A stretch of 57,023 nt of DNA from Elusimicrobiota bacterium (GTDB lineage: Bacteria > Elusimicrobiota > Elusimicrobia > UBA1565 > UBA9628): contig JACRDQ010000035.1 in NCBI GenBank assembly GCA_016218545.1, forward strand, positions 1 through 57,023, read 5' to 3'. The stretch's first letter is position 1. Each line of letters begins with the position of its first letter. Shown here piece after piece: positions 35,690 through 44,160 of this stretch. Under the pieces are notes generated by a model, which saw only the letters and a program-made list of their open reading frames with translations, ran no database searches and was not told the DNA's origin. The translations under genes and the position numbers were made by a program.

Positions 35690-37870
35690 ATGTCTCAGGG
35701 CAAGTGGATCAAGAAGACGGTCGCGACGAGCATCATCGCGTCCCTGCTTGCAGCGCAGCAGGGGCTTTTTGTTTCCGAGGCCGTGGCCCAGGTCGTGGCC
35801 GCTCCCGCGGTCAAGACCGGGCCCGCCCTGCAGGCAGGCACCCTGGGCCTCTCCATCCCTGCCGGCCGCAACGCAGGCTCCGGCGTCTCGGTCGCACCGG
35901 GGCTCGACCTCTCCCTCTCCGGACTCCCCTCTGCCGCGGCCCCTGAGCTGGGCTCTGTCAGCGCTGAGGCGGCCCCAGAGATCGCGAGCGTGCCTCAGGC
36001 CCTTCCTGGCTCGGTCTCCCTGCCCTCCGCAATCATCCCCTCGGCGATCATTCCCTCGGCCGCTCCTTCCCTTGGCAGCCTCAAGGCGGCCTCGCCCTCG
36101 CTGGGCGGGACCGGAGCGCAGGAAGACGAAGAGGACATCCCCAATTCCAAGCCCGTGGGCGATTACGTCACCGAGGGCCTGCGCCTGGCCAAGAAGGTGG
36201 CGGAGCGCGTCCCCCTGGAAGCCGCTGCCGCCTTCCTCACCCCGAAGAACTACGACGAGCCCATCAGCTATCCGGTCGAGTATCCGGCGGACGCGCCCAA
36301 GGCCCTCGATGAAGTCTCCCTCGAGCCCGCGCCCGGCGCCGAGTACACCCCCTCGCCCGAGGACTGGGCCGACGAGACGGTCTACTTCCCCCTCATCGAC
36401 CGCTTCAACAACAGCCAGGGCAGCAAGCCCGTGGGCGACCCCCGCAACGGCCGCGCCCGCCACGGCGGCGACCTCAAGGGCCTGACCTCCAAGCTCGACT
36501 ATATCAAGGAGGCCGGCTTCACCACCCTCCTCATCAACCCGGTCTTCGTCAACGCCCCGGACGGCTACCACGGCTACTCGCCCCTGCACTTCATGGGCAT
36601 CGACCCGCACCTGGGCACCATGGAGGACTTCAAGACCCTGGTCTCTGAGCTCCACAAGCGGGGCATGTATCTGATCTTCGACCTGGCCATCAACCACGCG
36701 GGCGCGGTCTTCGAGTACAAGGGGAACGCCGAGTGGGAAGGAATGGACAGGCCCCGCAAGGAGATCTCGAAGTGGAATTACGAGCTCTACCCCGACGAGC
36801 TCAAGGACCCCAAGCACTTCAGCCGCCGCGGTGTCCTCAACAACTGGGACGACCCGGACCAGAAGGTCAACGCTGATTTCCCTCCCTACCAGCGCCGCTT
36901 CGACACCGCCAACCCCGAGACCCAGGACATGCTCATCCAGGTCGCGAAGTGGTGGATCAAGGAAGCGGACGTGGACGGCTTCAGGCTCGACGCCTACAAG
37001 CACATCGCCCCCTCCTTCTGGCCCCGCTTCCACCGCGAGGTGGCCGCCTACGCGGCCAAGCTCGGCAAGAAGAACTTCTTCCGGCCCGGCGAGATCCTCA
37101 CCCACATGAACGAGGAGATCGCCGGAGCCATGGGCCCCGACGGCATCAACGCGGCCTACAACTACCCGGCCTACCTCCACGACCTCGGCGCCCTTCAGGG
37201 CCGGGCTCCCACGCGCCTCCTCGAGGAGAGCGTGGCTGCGAACCTCAAGGTCCTGGGCGACGCGGCCCGGAGCCTGCTCCGCTTCGTCGACACCCAGGAT
37301 ACCTACCGCTTCCTCGACAAAGGCACCCCCTTGGGCGTGCTGTGGGTCGCGCTCTCCTACGTCCTCTTCTCCATGGGCATCCCCCTCGTCTACTACGGCA
37401 CGGAGCAGGCCTTCCGGCAGGCCCACGTGGGGCACTACGATCCCCGCAACCGCGAGGACATGTTCCCGGACGGCCAGTACAAGTCAGAGAGCTCGGCCGG
37501 CGACCAGTTCAACGAGGACTCCCCCACCTTCCAGCAACTCAAGCGCCTCATGCAGGTCCGCAAGGAGCTGCCGGCCCTGCGCCGCGGCGCGCAGTACGTG
37601 CGCTGGGCCGATCAGAACGGGCCCGGCATCTACGCCTTCAGCCGCATTTACAACGGCCAGGAGGTCGTCGTCGTGATGAACACTGCGGGCGAGGCGCGCT
37701 TCGCCGACTTCTTCGTGGACAACAGCCTCAGCCCCCCCGGCGCGACCCTGAAGGACCGGCTTGACGCCGGCTACTCGGCCTCGACCTACGGGCCCCAGGG
37801 CGGCGGCTCCAAGCTCGCGGTGGAAGTCCCGGCCTACGGCGTGCGGGTCCTGGTCCGGCCCGCCAAGTAG
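35690..37870 (+). CDS. Exported GH13 alpha-amylase-like enzyme with low-complexity N-terminus
   Basis: A 726-residue protein. A signal peptide ends near residue 33 (SEAVAQ). About 130 residues of Ala/Pro/Ser/Leu-rich low complexity follow, including a PSAII repeat. The GH13 barrel begins near residue 220 (VYFPLIDRFNN). Region I is DLAINH, region II GFRLDAYKHI (nucleophile Asp) and region III RPGEILTH (Glu). Region IV reads FVDTQDT: the usual His before the third acidic residue is Gln. That His stabilises substrate, so activity or specificity may be altered. A C-terminal beta domain follows. The enzyme is a paralog in function, not close in sequence, of the amylase at 30871. It is expected outside or at the surface of the cell. 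Confidence 0.87.
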   Translation: MSQGKWIKKTVATSIIASLLAAQQGLFVSEAVAQVVAAPAVKTGPALQAGTLGLSIPAGRNAGSGVSVAPGLDLSLSGLPSAAAPELGSVSAEAAPEIASVPQALPGSVSLPSAIIPSAIIPSAAPSLGSLKAASPSLGGTGAQEDEEDIPNSKPVGDYVTEGLRLAKKVAERVPLEAAAAFLTPKNYDEPISYPVEYPADAPKALDEVSLEPAPGAEYTPSPEDWADETVYFPLIDRFNNSQGSKPVGDPRNGRARHGGDLKGLTSKLDYIKEAGFTTLLINPVFVNAPDGYHGYSPLHFMGIDPHLGTMEDFKTLVSELHKRGMYLIFDLAINHAGAVFEYKGNAEWEGMDRPRKEISKWNYELYPDELKDPKHFSRRGVLNNWDDPDQKVNADFPPYQRRFDTANPETQDMLIQVAKWWIKEADVDGFRLDAYKHIAPSFWPRFHREVAAYAAKLGKKNFFRPGEILTHMNEEIAGAMGPDGINAAYNYPAYLHDLGALQGRAPTRLLEESVAANLKVLGDAARSLLRFVDTQDTYRFLDKGTPLGVLWVALSYVLFSMGIPLVYYGTEQAFRQAHVGHYDPRNREDMFPDGQYKSESSAGDQFNEDSPTFQQLKRLMQVRKELPALRRGAQYVRWADQNGPGIYAFSRIYNGQEVVVVMNTAGEARFADFFVDNSLSPPGATLKDRLDAGYSASTYGPQGGGSKLAVEVPAYGVRVLVRPAK
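36029..36058 (+). repeat. Two tandem 15-bp repeats in the GH13 N-terminal linker
   Basis: GCAATCATCCCCTCG and GCGATCATTCCCTCG are adjacent copies (13 of 15 identical) encoding PSAII twice. They suggest slippage or duplication in the low-complexity linker. Confidence 0.7.
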
Positions 37871-37880
37871 AATAGAAGGG

Positions 37881-38444
37881 ATGAGAGGGTTTTTCGTCCT
37901 GTCCTGTTTGTTCTCTCTTGCCGCGGCGCCCGCAAGGGGGGCCGCTTTCTCCCTGCCAGAGTTCCAGGCAGCCAAGACCTTGGCCATGGCGCAGGCCTCC
38001 TTGTCCCGGGAAGGCTTCCTGACCTTGCGCGACCGCGACTGCCGAGAGCCTACCGAGTCGTGCATCCTGGCCATGGCCCGATCAGCGGACCGTTTCCAAG
38101 CCCTCGCCGAGACCGAGGCCGGGCTCGAGCCCATGATCGCGGCTCTCGCCGACCCCGCCGCGGTCAAGGACTGGACCGCGGCGGAGAAGCGCGCCCTGCG
38201 CCGGGAGCTCTCCGAGCTCCTTTCCGGGATCGTGATCTGGGTGCACGGTCTCGACGAACTCCTCAACGCGCGCCATCCCGACCCGGCGGTCCAGGCCGCG
38301 CTCGACGCCGCCCAGACCCGTCTTCAGCACAGCGTGGACCTCTTCGCTGCCGGGCAATTCAGCCTTTCGCGCCGCGCCGCGGCCGCCATGCCCAACCTGC
38401 CCTTCGCCGAGCCAAGACTGCCGGAGCATGAGTCGGACTCCTAA
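37881..38444 (+). CDS. Small exported helical protein, unknown
   Basis: A 187-residue protein with a signal peptide (MRGFFVLSCLFSLAAAPARGA). The mature part looks all-helical: FQAAKTLAMAQASL, ELSELLSGIVIWVHGLDELLN, AALDAAQTRLQHSVDL. There are two Cys (~53 and ~61) that could form a disulfide. I recognise no family. ATG 37881 lies 7 nt after TAGAAT and directly follows AAGGG. The stop overlaps the next ATG (TAATG), so it is translationally coupled with the EreA-like gene and may act with it. Confidence 0.65.
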   Translation: MRGFFVLSCLFSLAAAPARGAAFSLPEFQAAKTLAMAQASLSREGFLTLRDRDCREPTESCILAMARSADRFQALAETEAGLEPMIAALADPAAVKDWTAAEKRALRRELSELLSGIVIWVHGLDELLNARHPDPAVQAALDAAQTRLQHSVDLFAAGQFSLSRRAAAAMPNLPFAEPRLPEHESDS

Positions 38445-39727
38445 TGAGCGACGCTGATCTTGGCGGGAAGGGCGCCGAAGGAACCACGGGCGCCTCGCCC
38501 GGGCAGCCGCTGCCTCCTGGGATGGCGGATATCACGGGTCCGGACGAGAAGCTCGACGCGCAGGCCCTCAAAACCGTCCTGGGACGCTTTGTCGAGGGGG
38601 CTTCGGTCGTGGCGATGGGCGAGAGCGTGCACAACTCCGAGGGGTACATGTCCTCGCGCATCGCCATGACGAAGATACTGATAGAGGACCATGCGGCCAG
38701 GCATCTATTGCTGGAGCAACCGAGCGAGGCGCTCGAGGGAATAGATCGATATCTCCAGGGGAGCGCCGGCGATCCAGCCGCTCTGGTCGCCAAATTGTAT
38801 TGGGTTTGGCAATCCGGCTCCTTCGTGGATTTCCTGCGGTGGATAAGGCGTCATAATTCGGATCATCCGGAGGCCGTGGTCGCTATTGCCGGAATCGACC
38901 CCAAGCAGCCGGCGGCTGACCTTGCCCGGCTGGATTCGCGGGCGGGGGTGGATTCCGCGCTGGTCGGGCGGCTTAAGCGGCATCTGGTCGGCGCGGGATC
39001 GCTTGAGGAGACTCGTGCCGTGATCGTGGCTGCGATACAGAAGAACCAGAAACTCCTGTCTGCGGAACATAAGACCGAATGCGACCGTCTGATCGACGAA
39101 CTGTCCGACAAAGTGCTGGCAGGGGGGGCCTCGAGCGGATGCGAGAAGTTTCAACTCTTGGCCGCGTTGAACGGCTTGAAATCGTGGCAGGGTTTCATCT
39201 ACCAGTGGCCGTTCAGCAACGAACTCGGAGCGTCGGAGCGCGACAAGGGCATGGCGCGGAATGTCGTGAACTACAGGCGATTCGTCATGCGTCCAGGGGA
39301 GCGTGCCGTCCTATGGGCTCATAACTTTCATATCTCTTACGACAGCCCCAAGATAGAGATCAACGACGATGAGACGAAGGGCAGCGTCTTGGGGCGTTCG
39401 TTGCGCGAAACCCTTGGCGATTCCTACCGGGCGATCGGACTAATAGGCTTCAAGGTCGGGGCGGCCTTGCCGAAAGCCGCGCCCAAGAACTACCAAGCCG
39501 GCGCGGGATCACTCGAACATGCGTTAAGCGCGCTCGACAGGGACCTGTTCATCGACACCAAGGCTGCCGGCAAGCGGCTCGACGGCAAAGTCCTGATGTC
39601 GGAGATCTTCTCCGGAGATTTCGTGGGGCAGGAATACGATACGGGAAGCAGGATGAACCCCCGGGAGCAGTTTTCCGGCCTCTTGTTCCTTCGCAGATCG
39701 AAGCCGTTCATCCGGGACTCTCCTTAA
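38444..39727 (+). CDS. Erythromycin-esterase (EreA)-like family protein
   Basis: A 427-residue protein of the EreA/succinoglycan-related hydrolase family. Marker blocks are VAMGESVHNSEGY (family GE.TH....E), KLYWVWQSGSFVDFLRWIR, RDKGMARNVVNYRRF and AVLWAHNFHIS, where the two His are the usual active-site candidates. Family members include macrolide esterases, but most have unknown native roles, so resistance should not be assumed. No signal peptide is seen. The coding sequence from about 38640 is visibly lower in GC than its neighbours, a possible sign of transfer. It is coupled by TAATG to the small exported protein upstream. Confidence 0.75.
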   Translation: MSDADLGGKGAEGTTGASPGQPLPPGMADITGPDEKLDAQALKTVLGRFVEGASVVAMGESVHNSEGYMSSRIAMTKILIEDHAARHLLLEQPSEALEGIDRYLQGSAGDPAALVAKLYWVWQSGSFVDFLRWIRRHNSDHPEAVVAIAGIDPKQPAADLARLDSRAGVDSALVGRLKRHLVGAGSLEETRAVIVAAIQKNQKLLSAEHKTECDRLIDELSDKVLAGGASSGCEKFQLLAALNGLKSWQGFIYQWPFSNELGASERDKGMARNVVNYRRFVMRPGERAVLWAHNFHISYDSPKIEINDDETKGSVLGRSLRETLGDSYRAIGLIGFKVGAALPKAAPKNYQAGAGSLEHALSALDRDLFIDTKAAGKRLDGKVLMSEIFSGDFVGQEYDTGSRMNPREQFSGLLFLRRSKPFIRDSP

Positions 39728-39750
39728 GAAAGCATTAAGCGCCTGCTAAG
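39724..39750 (+). promoter_or_regulatory. Three 11-bp-spaced TTAAG repeats, operator-like
   Basis: TTAAG at 39724 and 39735, and CTAAG at 39746, recur every 11 bp, one helical turn. The first overlaps the stop of the EreA-like gene. TGTCCCGA follows at 39755-39762, then TATCCT/TACAAT at 39772-39782. Direct repeats at 11-bp spacing upstream of a -10 box are typical of OmpR/PhoB-type activator sites. Confidence 0.45.
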
Positions 39751-39841
39751 CCTCTGTCCCGACGCGGAAGTTATCCTACAATCAGGCCTGACCAAGACCC
39801 GGCAGACGCTCCTGATGCTCCGGGAAGGATGGGATGATCCT

Positions 39842-42022
39842 ATGGAATCTCTCATTGACCGCAGTCGTCGCGGCTCCATCGTTCTCGTCACGCTTCTTCT
39901 CGCCGCGGCCGGCGCGCAAGCGGCGGAGCGACCTCCGGCGCGCAACGGCCCCTCGGGTGCGAGCGCGGTCATTGAGAACGCGCAGCGCGCGCATGACGAG
40001 CTGGACAATGAAAAGGAGGAGCTTGGAGGAGGCAAGCCGGCGCGGGCAAAGGCGGCTGTGGACGCCAAAGGAGAACCGGCGGGCTGGGATGAAAGCCCGG
40101 ATGCCGACGCGGATATGCTTTCCCCGGAGGAGCAGCGCGAACGGTCCTACCATCTCATCAAAGACGGGGCAGGGAGCATCGCCAAGCAGGTCCTCAAGAC
40201 GGTCCTCAAGGAAGTGGTGCCGAAAAGCTTCAAGATCGTCTTGCCCCTGGGAGTCAAGCTCGATGGCCCGGTGGACGCGGTGGACAAGGGCCACAAGCTC
40301 TACAAGGGCATCAAGACCGGCGGCAAATACAACGCGGAGCACGCGGAAGAAGGCGACGGCGTGAGCCCGGGGCTGGCCTACGGCCTCGCCTTGTCCTATG
40401 AGTTCCTGGCGCCGACCCCGATCAAGATGACCTACGCCGCCGGGAAGATCATGATCGGGACCGGGGAATTGGCGTTCGAGGATTTCACCGAGAAATACCT
40501 CGAGGCGCGGGCCAACCGCCTTCTGATCGACAAGGGAGGGTTCTGGGAGCGCTACTCCAACTTCAGGTCCGAGGGGACGACCCCCTTCTACCTGTGGGGC
40601 GTGGCCAAGCAGCGCGGCCTCAAGGAAGACCTCGGCAACCTTTCCCAGGTGTTCACCTCTCCCGGCGAGCTGACGGCCGCGTGGGACCGATACGCGGCCT
40701 TCATGCGGGATTTCGGAGGCAGGCAGCACGGGGCCGTCAGGGAGGATTTCGACGCGGAAACGGGCAAGGCTCGCGACATCCTGCTGGAAGAGTGGAGCGA
40801 GCAGGTCAAGATGGACCTGGCCCGCCGCGTGAAAGACTGCACGGAGAGAGCGCTGCCGGAGGTGGAGGGCAACGCGGCCGAACTGCTCGCCCGCTACCGC
40901 CATGCCATGCGGATCATCCTTGAGACGAAGGACCAGGCGTTCACTCTTCAAGGCCGGGCCCGGGGCCTGAGGCCCGCTTCCATGAAGGACCGCGGCCTCC
41001 TGGTCAAGATCGACGGCTCAGGGGTCGAGAGGAACCACGTCATCAGAGCGTTGGGGACCGTCAAGGCCGACGGGACCTACTCGCTGCTCGTCCGCGGCAT
41101 CCGGCCGCGCATGTCGACCGTGACCGGCTACGCCGGCAAGGACGGCGCCAAGGGGACGTACCGCCACGTCTCCAAGCCCGCGGCCCTGCCCGTGTTCCCG
41201 AGGCTCTTTGAGACCTTCGATCGCGACCGCTGGGCCGAGGTCAACCGTCCGCCCGACGAGATCGAACTGGACCTGGACTTCGGGGATGCGGGACCCGAGC
41301 CGGACAAGCCGGGTCCTGCGGATGAGTGCGCGGACCTCGACCCCTCGGGCAAAGGGCTCGAGAAGGGGGCGTTCTACACCGCTCTCGCCCGGCATCAGAA
41401 ATGCCTGAAGGAAGGCCGAGCCGCCGTCGCCGCGCAGCCTCCAGCGGGCGGCGGGGTCAAGCCCGTGGTCAAGCCGGCGGCTGCCGCCAAGTTCCGCGTG
41501 TACTTGTTCCGCATCTGGCCGCCCGACAAACCGAAAGAGGTCGGCCACGTGCTCTACGTCCGCATCGAAGAGACGGGCCGCCCCGGGCTGTTCAAGTTCC
41601 CGGACGGCAACGGAGGCTGGTATTGGCGTGTAGGGGAGGCATCCGGCCCTCACCAGGACGAGGAGAGCGTGTGCGCCGTCTTGCGCGGCTACGGGCAGAC
41701 CAGCGTCAGCTACAACCTGGGCTGGGCCCCGCACATCAATTGCGCCAAGGAGGGGCCGACCAAGGCCCCCGAGCTCCAGCAGCCCAAGGGCCAGCCGACC
41801 AGGGAAGAAGGCGTCAACCGGGGAGGCGGCGATTACAGGGACCTCGACCTGCCCTCGGCCGACCCGGAGCTCTGCCGGCAGGAGTGCGCGAAGGACGCCC
41901 GATGCTGGGCCTACACCTACGTCAAGCCCGGCGTTCAAGGGTCCAAAGCCCGCTGCTGGCTCAAGAGCGGCATCCCCTCGGCCGCGAAGGATGACTGCTG
42001 TGTCTCCGGGGTGAGGCCGTAA
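39842..42022 (+). CDS. Exported protein with C-terminal PAN/Apple domain
   Basis: A 726-residue protein. A signal peptide covers residues ~1-30 (SIVLVTLLLAAAGAQAAE). A charged region and a helical domain of ~250 residues follow, then a Pro/Ala-rich linker with tandem VKP elements. The last ~65 residues form a PAN_4/Apple-like domain with GGDYRDLDLP, CRQECAKDARCWAYTYVKPGVQGSKARCWLK and DDCCVSGV; the six Cys fit the PAN disulfide pattern. PAN domains bind proteins or carbohydrates outside the cell. A start at 39815 is also possible. The rest of the protein matches nothing I know. Confidence 0.75.
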   Translation: MESLIDRSRRGSIVLVTLLLAAAGAQAAERPPARNGPSGASAVIENAQRAHDELDNEKEELGGGKPARAKAAVDAKGEPAGWDESPDADADMLSPEEQRERSYHLIKDGAGSIAKQVLKTVLKEVVPKSFKIVLPLGVKLDGPVDAVDKGHKLYKGIKTGGKYNAEHAEEGDGVSPGLAYGLALSYEFLAPTPIKMTYAAGKIMIGTGELAFEDFTEKYLEARANRLLIDKGGFWERYSNFRSEGTTPFYLWGVAKQRGLKEDLGNLSQVFTSPGELTAAWDRYAAFMRDFGGRQHGAVREDFDAETGKARDILLEEWSEQVKMDLARRVKDCTERALPEVEGNAAELLARYRHAMRIILETKDQAFTLQGRARGLRPASMKDRGLLVKIDGSGVERNHVIRALGTVKADGTYSLLVRGIRPRMSTVTGYAGKDGAKGTYRHVSKPAALPVFPRLFETFDRDRWAEVNRPPDEIELDLDFGDAGPEPDKPGPADECADLDPSGKGLEKGAFYTALARHQKCLKEGRAAVAAQPPAGGGVKPVVKPAAAAKFRVYLFRIWPPDKPKEVGHVLYVRIEETGRPGLFKFPDGNGGWYWRVGEASGPHQDEESVCAVLRGYGQTSVSYNLGWAPHINCAKEGPTKAPELQQPKGQPTREEGVNRGGGDYRDLDLPSADPELCRQECAKDARCWAYTYVKPGVQGSKARCWLKSGIPSAAKDDCCVSGVRP

Positions 42023-42233
42023 GGACGCCGTCAGCGGAAGACCCGTCCGCAGGGGAGCCGCCCCGACCCGCCATGCGGATATGGCGGCATGAGGATTCCC
42101 GGCAGGGTCCAGCGACCCATGGGGCGGATATTTCCGGCCCAGCGGCTGGTGGGCCGCTTGGCCGGGAATGCCTGGGCCGAATTCCGCTCTCCCCCTAGGG
42201 CTTCAGGACCTATCTCAAGGGCCGCGCCTCCTG

Positions 42234-42239
42234 TACAAT
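42234..42239 (+). promoter_or_regulatory. -10-like TACAAT box of the exported peptidase gene
   Basis: TACAAT ends 8 nt before the ATG at 42248. No ribosome binding site is present in the gap (TAGCGTGAC). The preceding 225-nt stretch after 42022 holds a 7-bp hairpin at 42068-42087 and no ORF I can support. Confidence 0.45.
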
Positions 42240-42247
42240 AGCGTGAC

Positions 42248-44065
42248 ATGAGATTCCGCCCTGCAGCGGCGTCCCTCCTCTGCTGGACTTTGCTTCTTGC
42301 CGGCACCGGCTCGGACGCCTCCGCCGCGGGGATCAGGCTCGTCGGCGTCAAGACCTCGGCTCCGGCGGGCGTCTCCGTGACCGCGGTCGGAAGCTCGCTC
42401 ATCTCCGTCGCCGGCCTTGGCGCGCCTCTCGGCGCCGGCCTGGCCGTCCCCATGGCCGGCGGACTGCCGGACCAAGCCGTTCCGAGCGTCACGCTTCAGG
42501 ACGACTCGGCGCTTCAAGCCTTGTCCGCCGCCGTGCCGGCCGAGGGCCAGCGGACTCCCGAGTCGGCGACCGGCGGGCTCATCGAGGGGCTGGCCAGGGC
42601 GGTCCCGCCGGCTGAGGCAAGCCTCGGCGCGGCCGTCGAGAAGCTCCAGAGGCTCTACTCCGGGCCCGCGGCCGTGGCCGATGAAGAGCCTGAGCCGTCG
42701 GCCCAGGGCCTCCCTGAGCACCTGCCGATCGGTTGGGTCCGCCGCCGACTCGACTTGAGCCGCAGCCGATCTCCGGCCGTGCTCGAGCGGCAGGCGCGGG
42801 TCCAGAAGAAAGGCTTCAGGAAAGAGGCGGTCAACCCCAGGGTGCTCTCCCTCCACAACGATCGCTACACCATGGAACTCCCGGTCGGCCTGGTCACGGA
42901 CCAGAAGGACTCCGGCCGGTGCTGGATCTTCGCGGGCTTGAACATGCTCCGCTCCAGGCTGATCAGCCAAGGCAAGGTCCGCAAGGACTTCGAGTTCTCG
43001 GAGAATCACGTGTACTATTTCAGCCAGCTCGAGCGGGCCAACCGCGCCCTGGAGACCGCGGCCAAGAAGGTCTACGCCAAGGGAAAGCCGGGGCTGGCGC
43101 CCGAGACGCTCGAGACCGCGGCGCCCGACATCAACGACGGCGGCAACTTCGCGGCCTTCCAGTTCCTCGTCGAGAAGTACGGCCTCGTCCCCAAGAGCGC
43201 CATGCCGGAGACCAAGAGCTCCGGCGCGACCACGCTCCTGGATCGGGAGCTCAACTCCAGCCTGGGGCTCACGGTCAGGGAGCTCGCGGCCGACAGCCGC
43301 AGGCTCGCCAGGAAGGGCGGCGAGAGCCGCGCCCGCCGGATCAAGGAGGCGGGCCTGGAGAGGATCGTGAAGATCCTCTCGGCGCATCTCGGCGTGCCGC
43401 CCAGCCGGTTCGACTACGCTCCCAAGACCAAGCGCTCGCCGAAAGCGAAGGCACGGTCCTATACCCCCCGCGGCTTCTTGAAGGACTTCGTGCGGTTCGA
43501 CTTCGACGACTACGTTCAGGTCGCCTCCTGGCCCTACAGGAGGCGGCAGGTCTCCTATGAAAGCCAGGGCAGCGCTTTCGGCACCCCTCGGCCCGGCGAC
43601 CGGCCGGTCAACTACCGCTTCCTGAACGTGGACATGGACCGCCTCGAGGCCCTGGCGGTGGCCGGCCTCGAGTCCGGCCAGCCGGTCTATGTCTACGCGG
43701 CCATGGACCGGGACGCCGACCCCCGGACCGGGATCATGCACCCGGCCGTCTATGACCGCGCCTCGGTCTATGGACTCTCCGAGGAACCCGAGACCGGGCT
43801 CACCCGGCTGCAGTCGCTCGCCTTGGGCCTCAATACCGGCAACCATCTCATGGTCCTGACCGGCTTCGACCGGCCCGAGCAGGGCCAGCCCGTGGTAAAG
43901 TTCAAGGTCGAGAACTCCTGGGGGCCCAAGTTCGGCGACCGCGGGGTCTACCACATGTACCGCGGATGGTTCCGCGAGCACGTCTTCAACATCATCGTCC
44001 ACAAGAGCCTCCTGAGCCGGCCGGAGCTGGCGGCCTGGACGTCGGAGGCGAGGAAGCTCGACTAG
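42248..44065 (+). CDS. Exported C1B peptidase (bleomycin hydrolase/PepC-like)
   Basis: A 605-residue cysteine peptidase. The catalytic triad is Cys225 (in DSGRCWIF), His533 (in GNHLMVLTG, where PepC has THAMVLTG) and Asn556 (in VENSWG). Aminopeptidase C and bleomycin hydrolase are normally cytoplasmic enzymes of ~450 residues. This one carries a signal peptide ending near residue 27 and ~160 extra residues that are Ala/Val/Ser/Pro-rich, as in the two exported proteins at 33730 and 35690. It therefore probably works in the periplasm or at the surface. The C-terminal extension of PepC that blocks endopeptidase activity is altered (ends EARKLD). A TACAAT box lies 8 nt before the start. Confidence 0.88.
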   Translation: MRFRPAAASLLCWTLLLAGTGSDASAAGIRLVGVKTSAPAGVSVTAVGSSLISVAGLGAPLGAGLAVPMAGGLPDQAVPSVTLQDDSALQALSAAVPAEGQRTPESATGGLIEGLARAVPPAEASLGAAVEKLQRLYSGPAAVADEEPEPSAQGLPEHLPIGWVRRRLDLSRSRSPAVLERQARVQKKGFRKEAVNPRVLSLHNDRYTMELPVGLVTDQKDSGRCWIFAGLNMLRSRLISQGKVRKDFEFSENHVYYFSQLERANRALETAAKKVYAKGKPGLAPETLETAAPDINDGGNFAAFQFLVEKYGLVPKSAMPETKSSGATTLLDRELNSSLGLTVRELAADSRRLARKGGESRARRIKEAGLERIVKILSAHLGVPPSRFDYAPKTKRSPKAKARSYTPRGFLKDFVRFDFDDYVQVASWPYRRRQVSYESQGSAFGTPRPGDRPVNYRFLNVDMDRLEALAVAGLESGQPVYVYAAMDRDADPRTGIMHPAVYDRASVYGLSEEPETGLTRLQSLALGLNTGNHLMVLTGFDRPEQGQPVVKFKVENSWGPKFGDRGVYHMYRGWFREHVFNIIVHKSLLSRPELAAWTSEARKLD

Positions 44066-44160
44066 GCGCCGGAGCGCCCTGCACGGCTGGTTTGCCCCGC
44101 TCTTGAAAGGGTGTTATCATTGTCAGGGCGAGGTCGAACCTCCACCCCAAGGTGATCCTA

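Noticed and set aside
42068..42087. Hairpin CCGCCAT/ATGGCGG as terminator
   Set aside because: No T-run follows, and the stem is only 7 bp.
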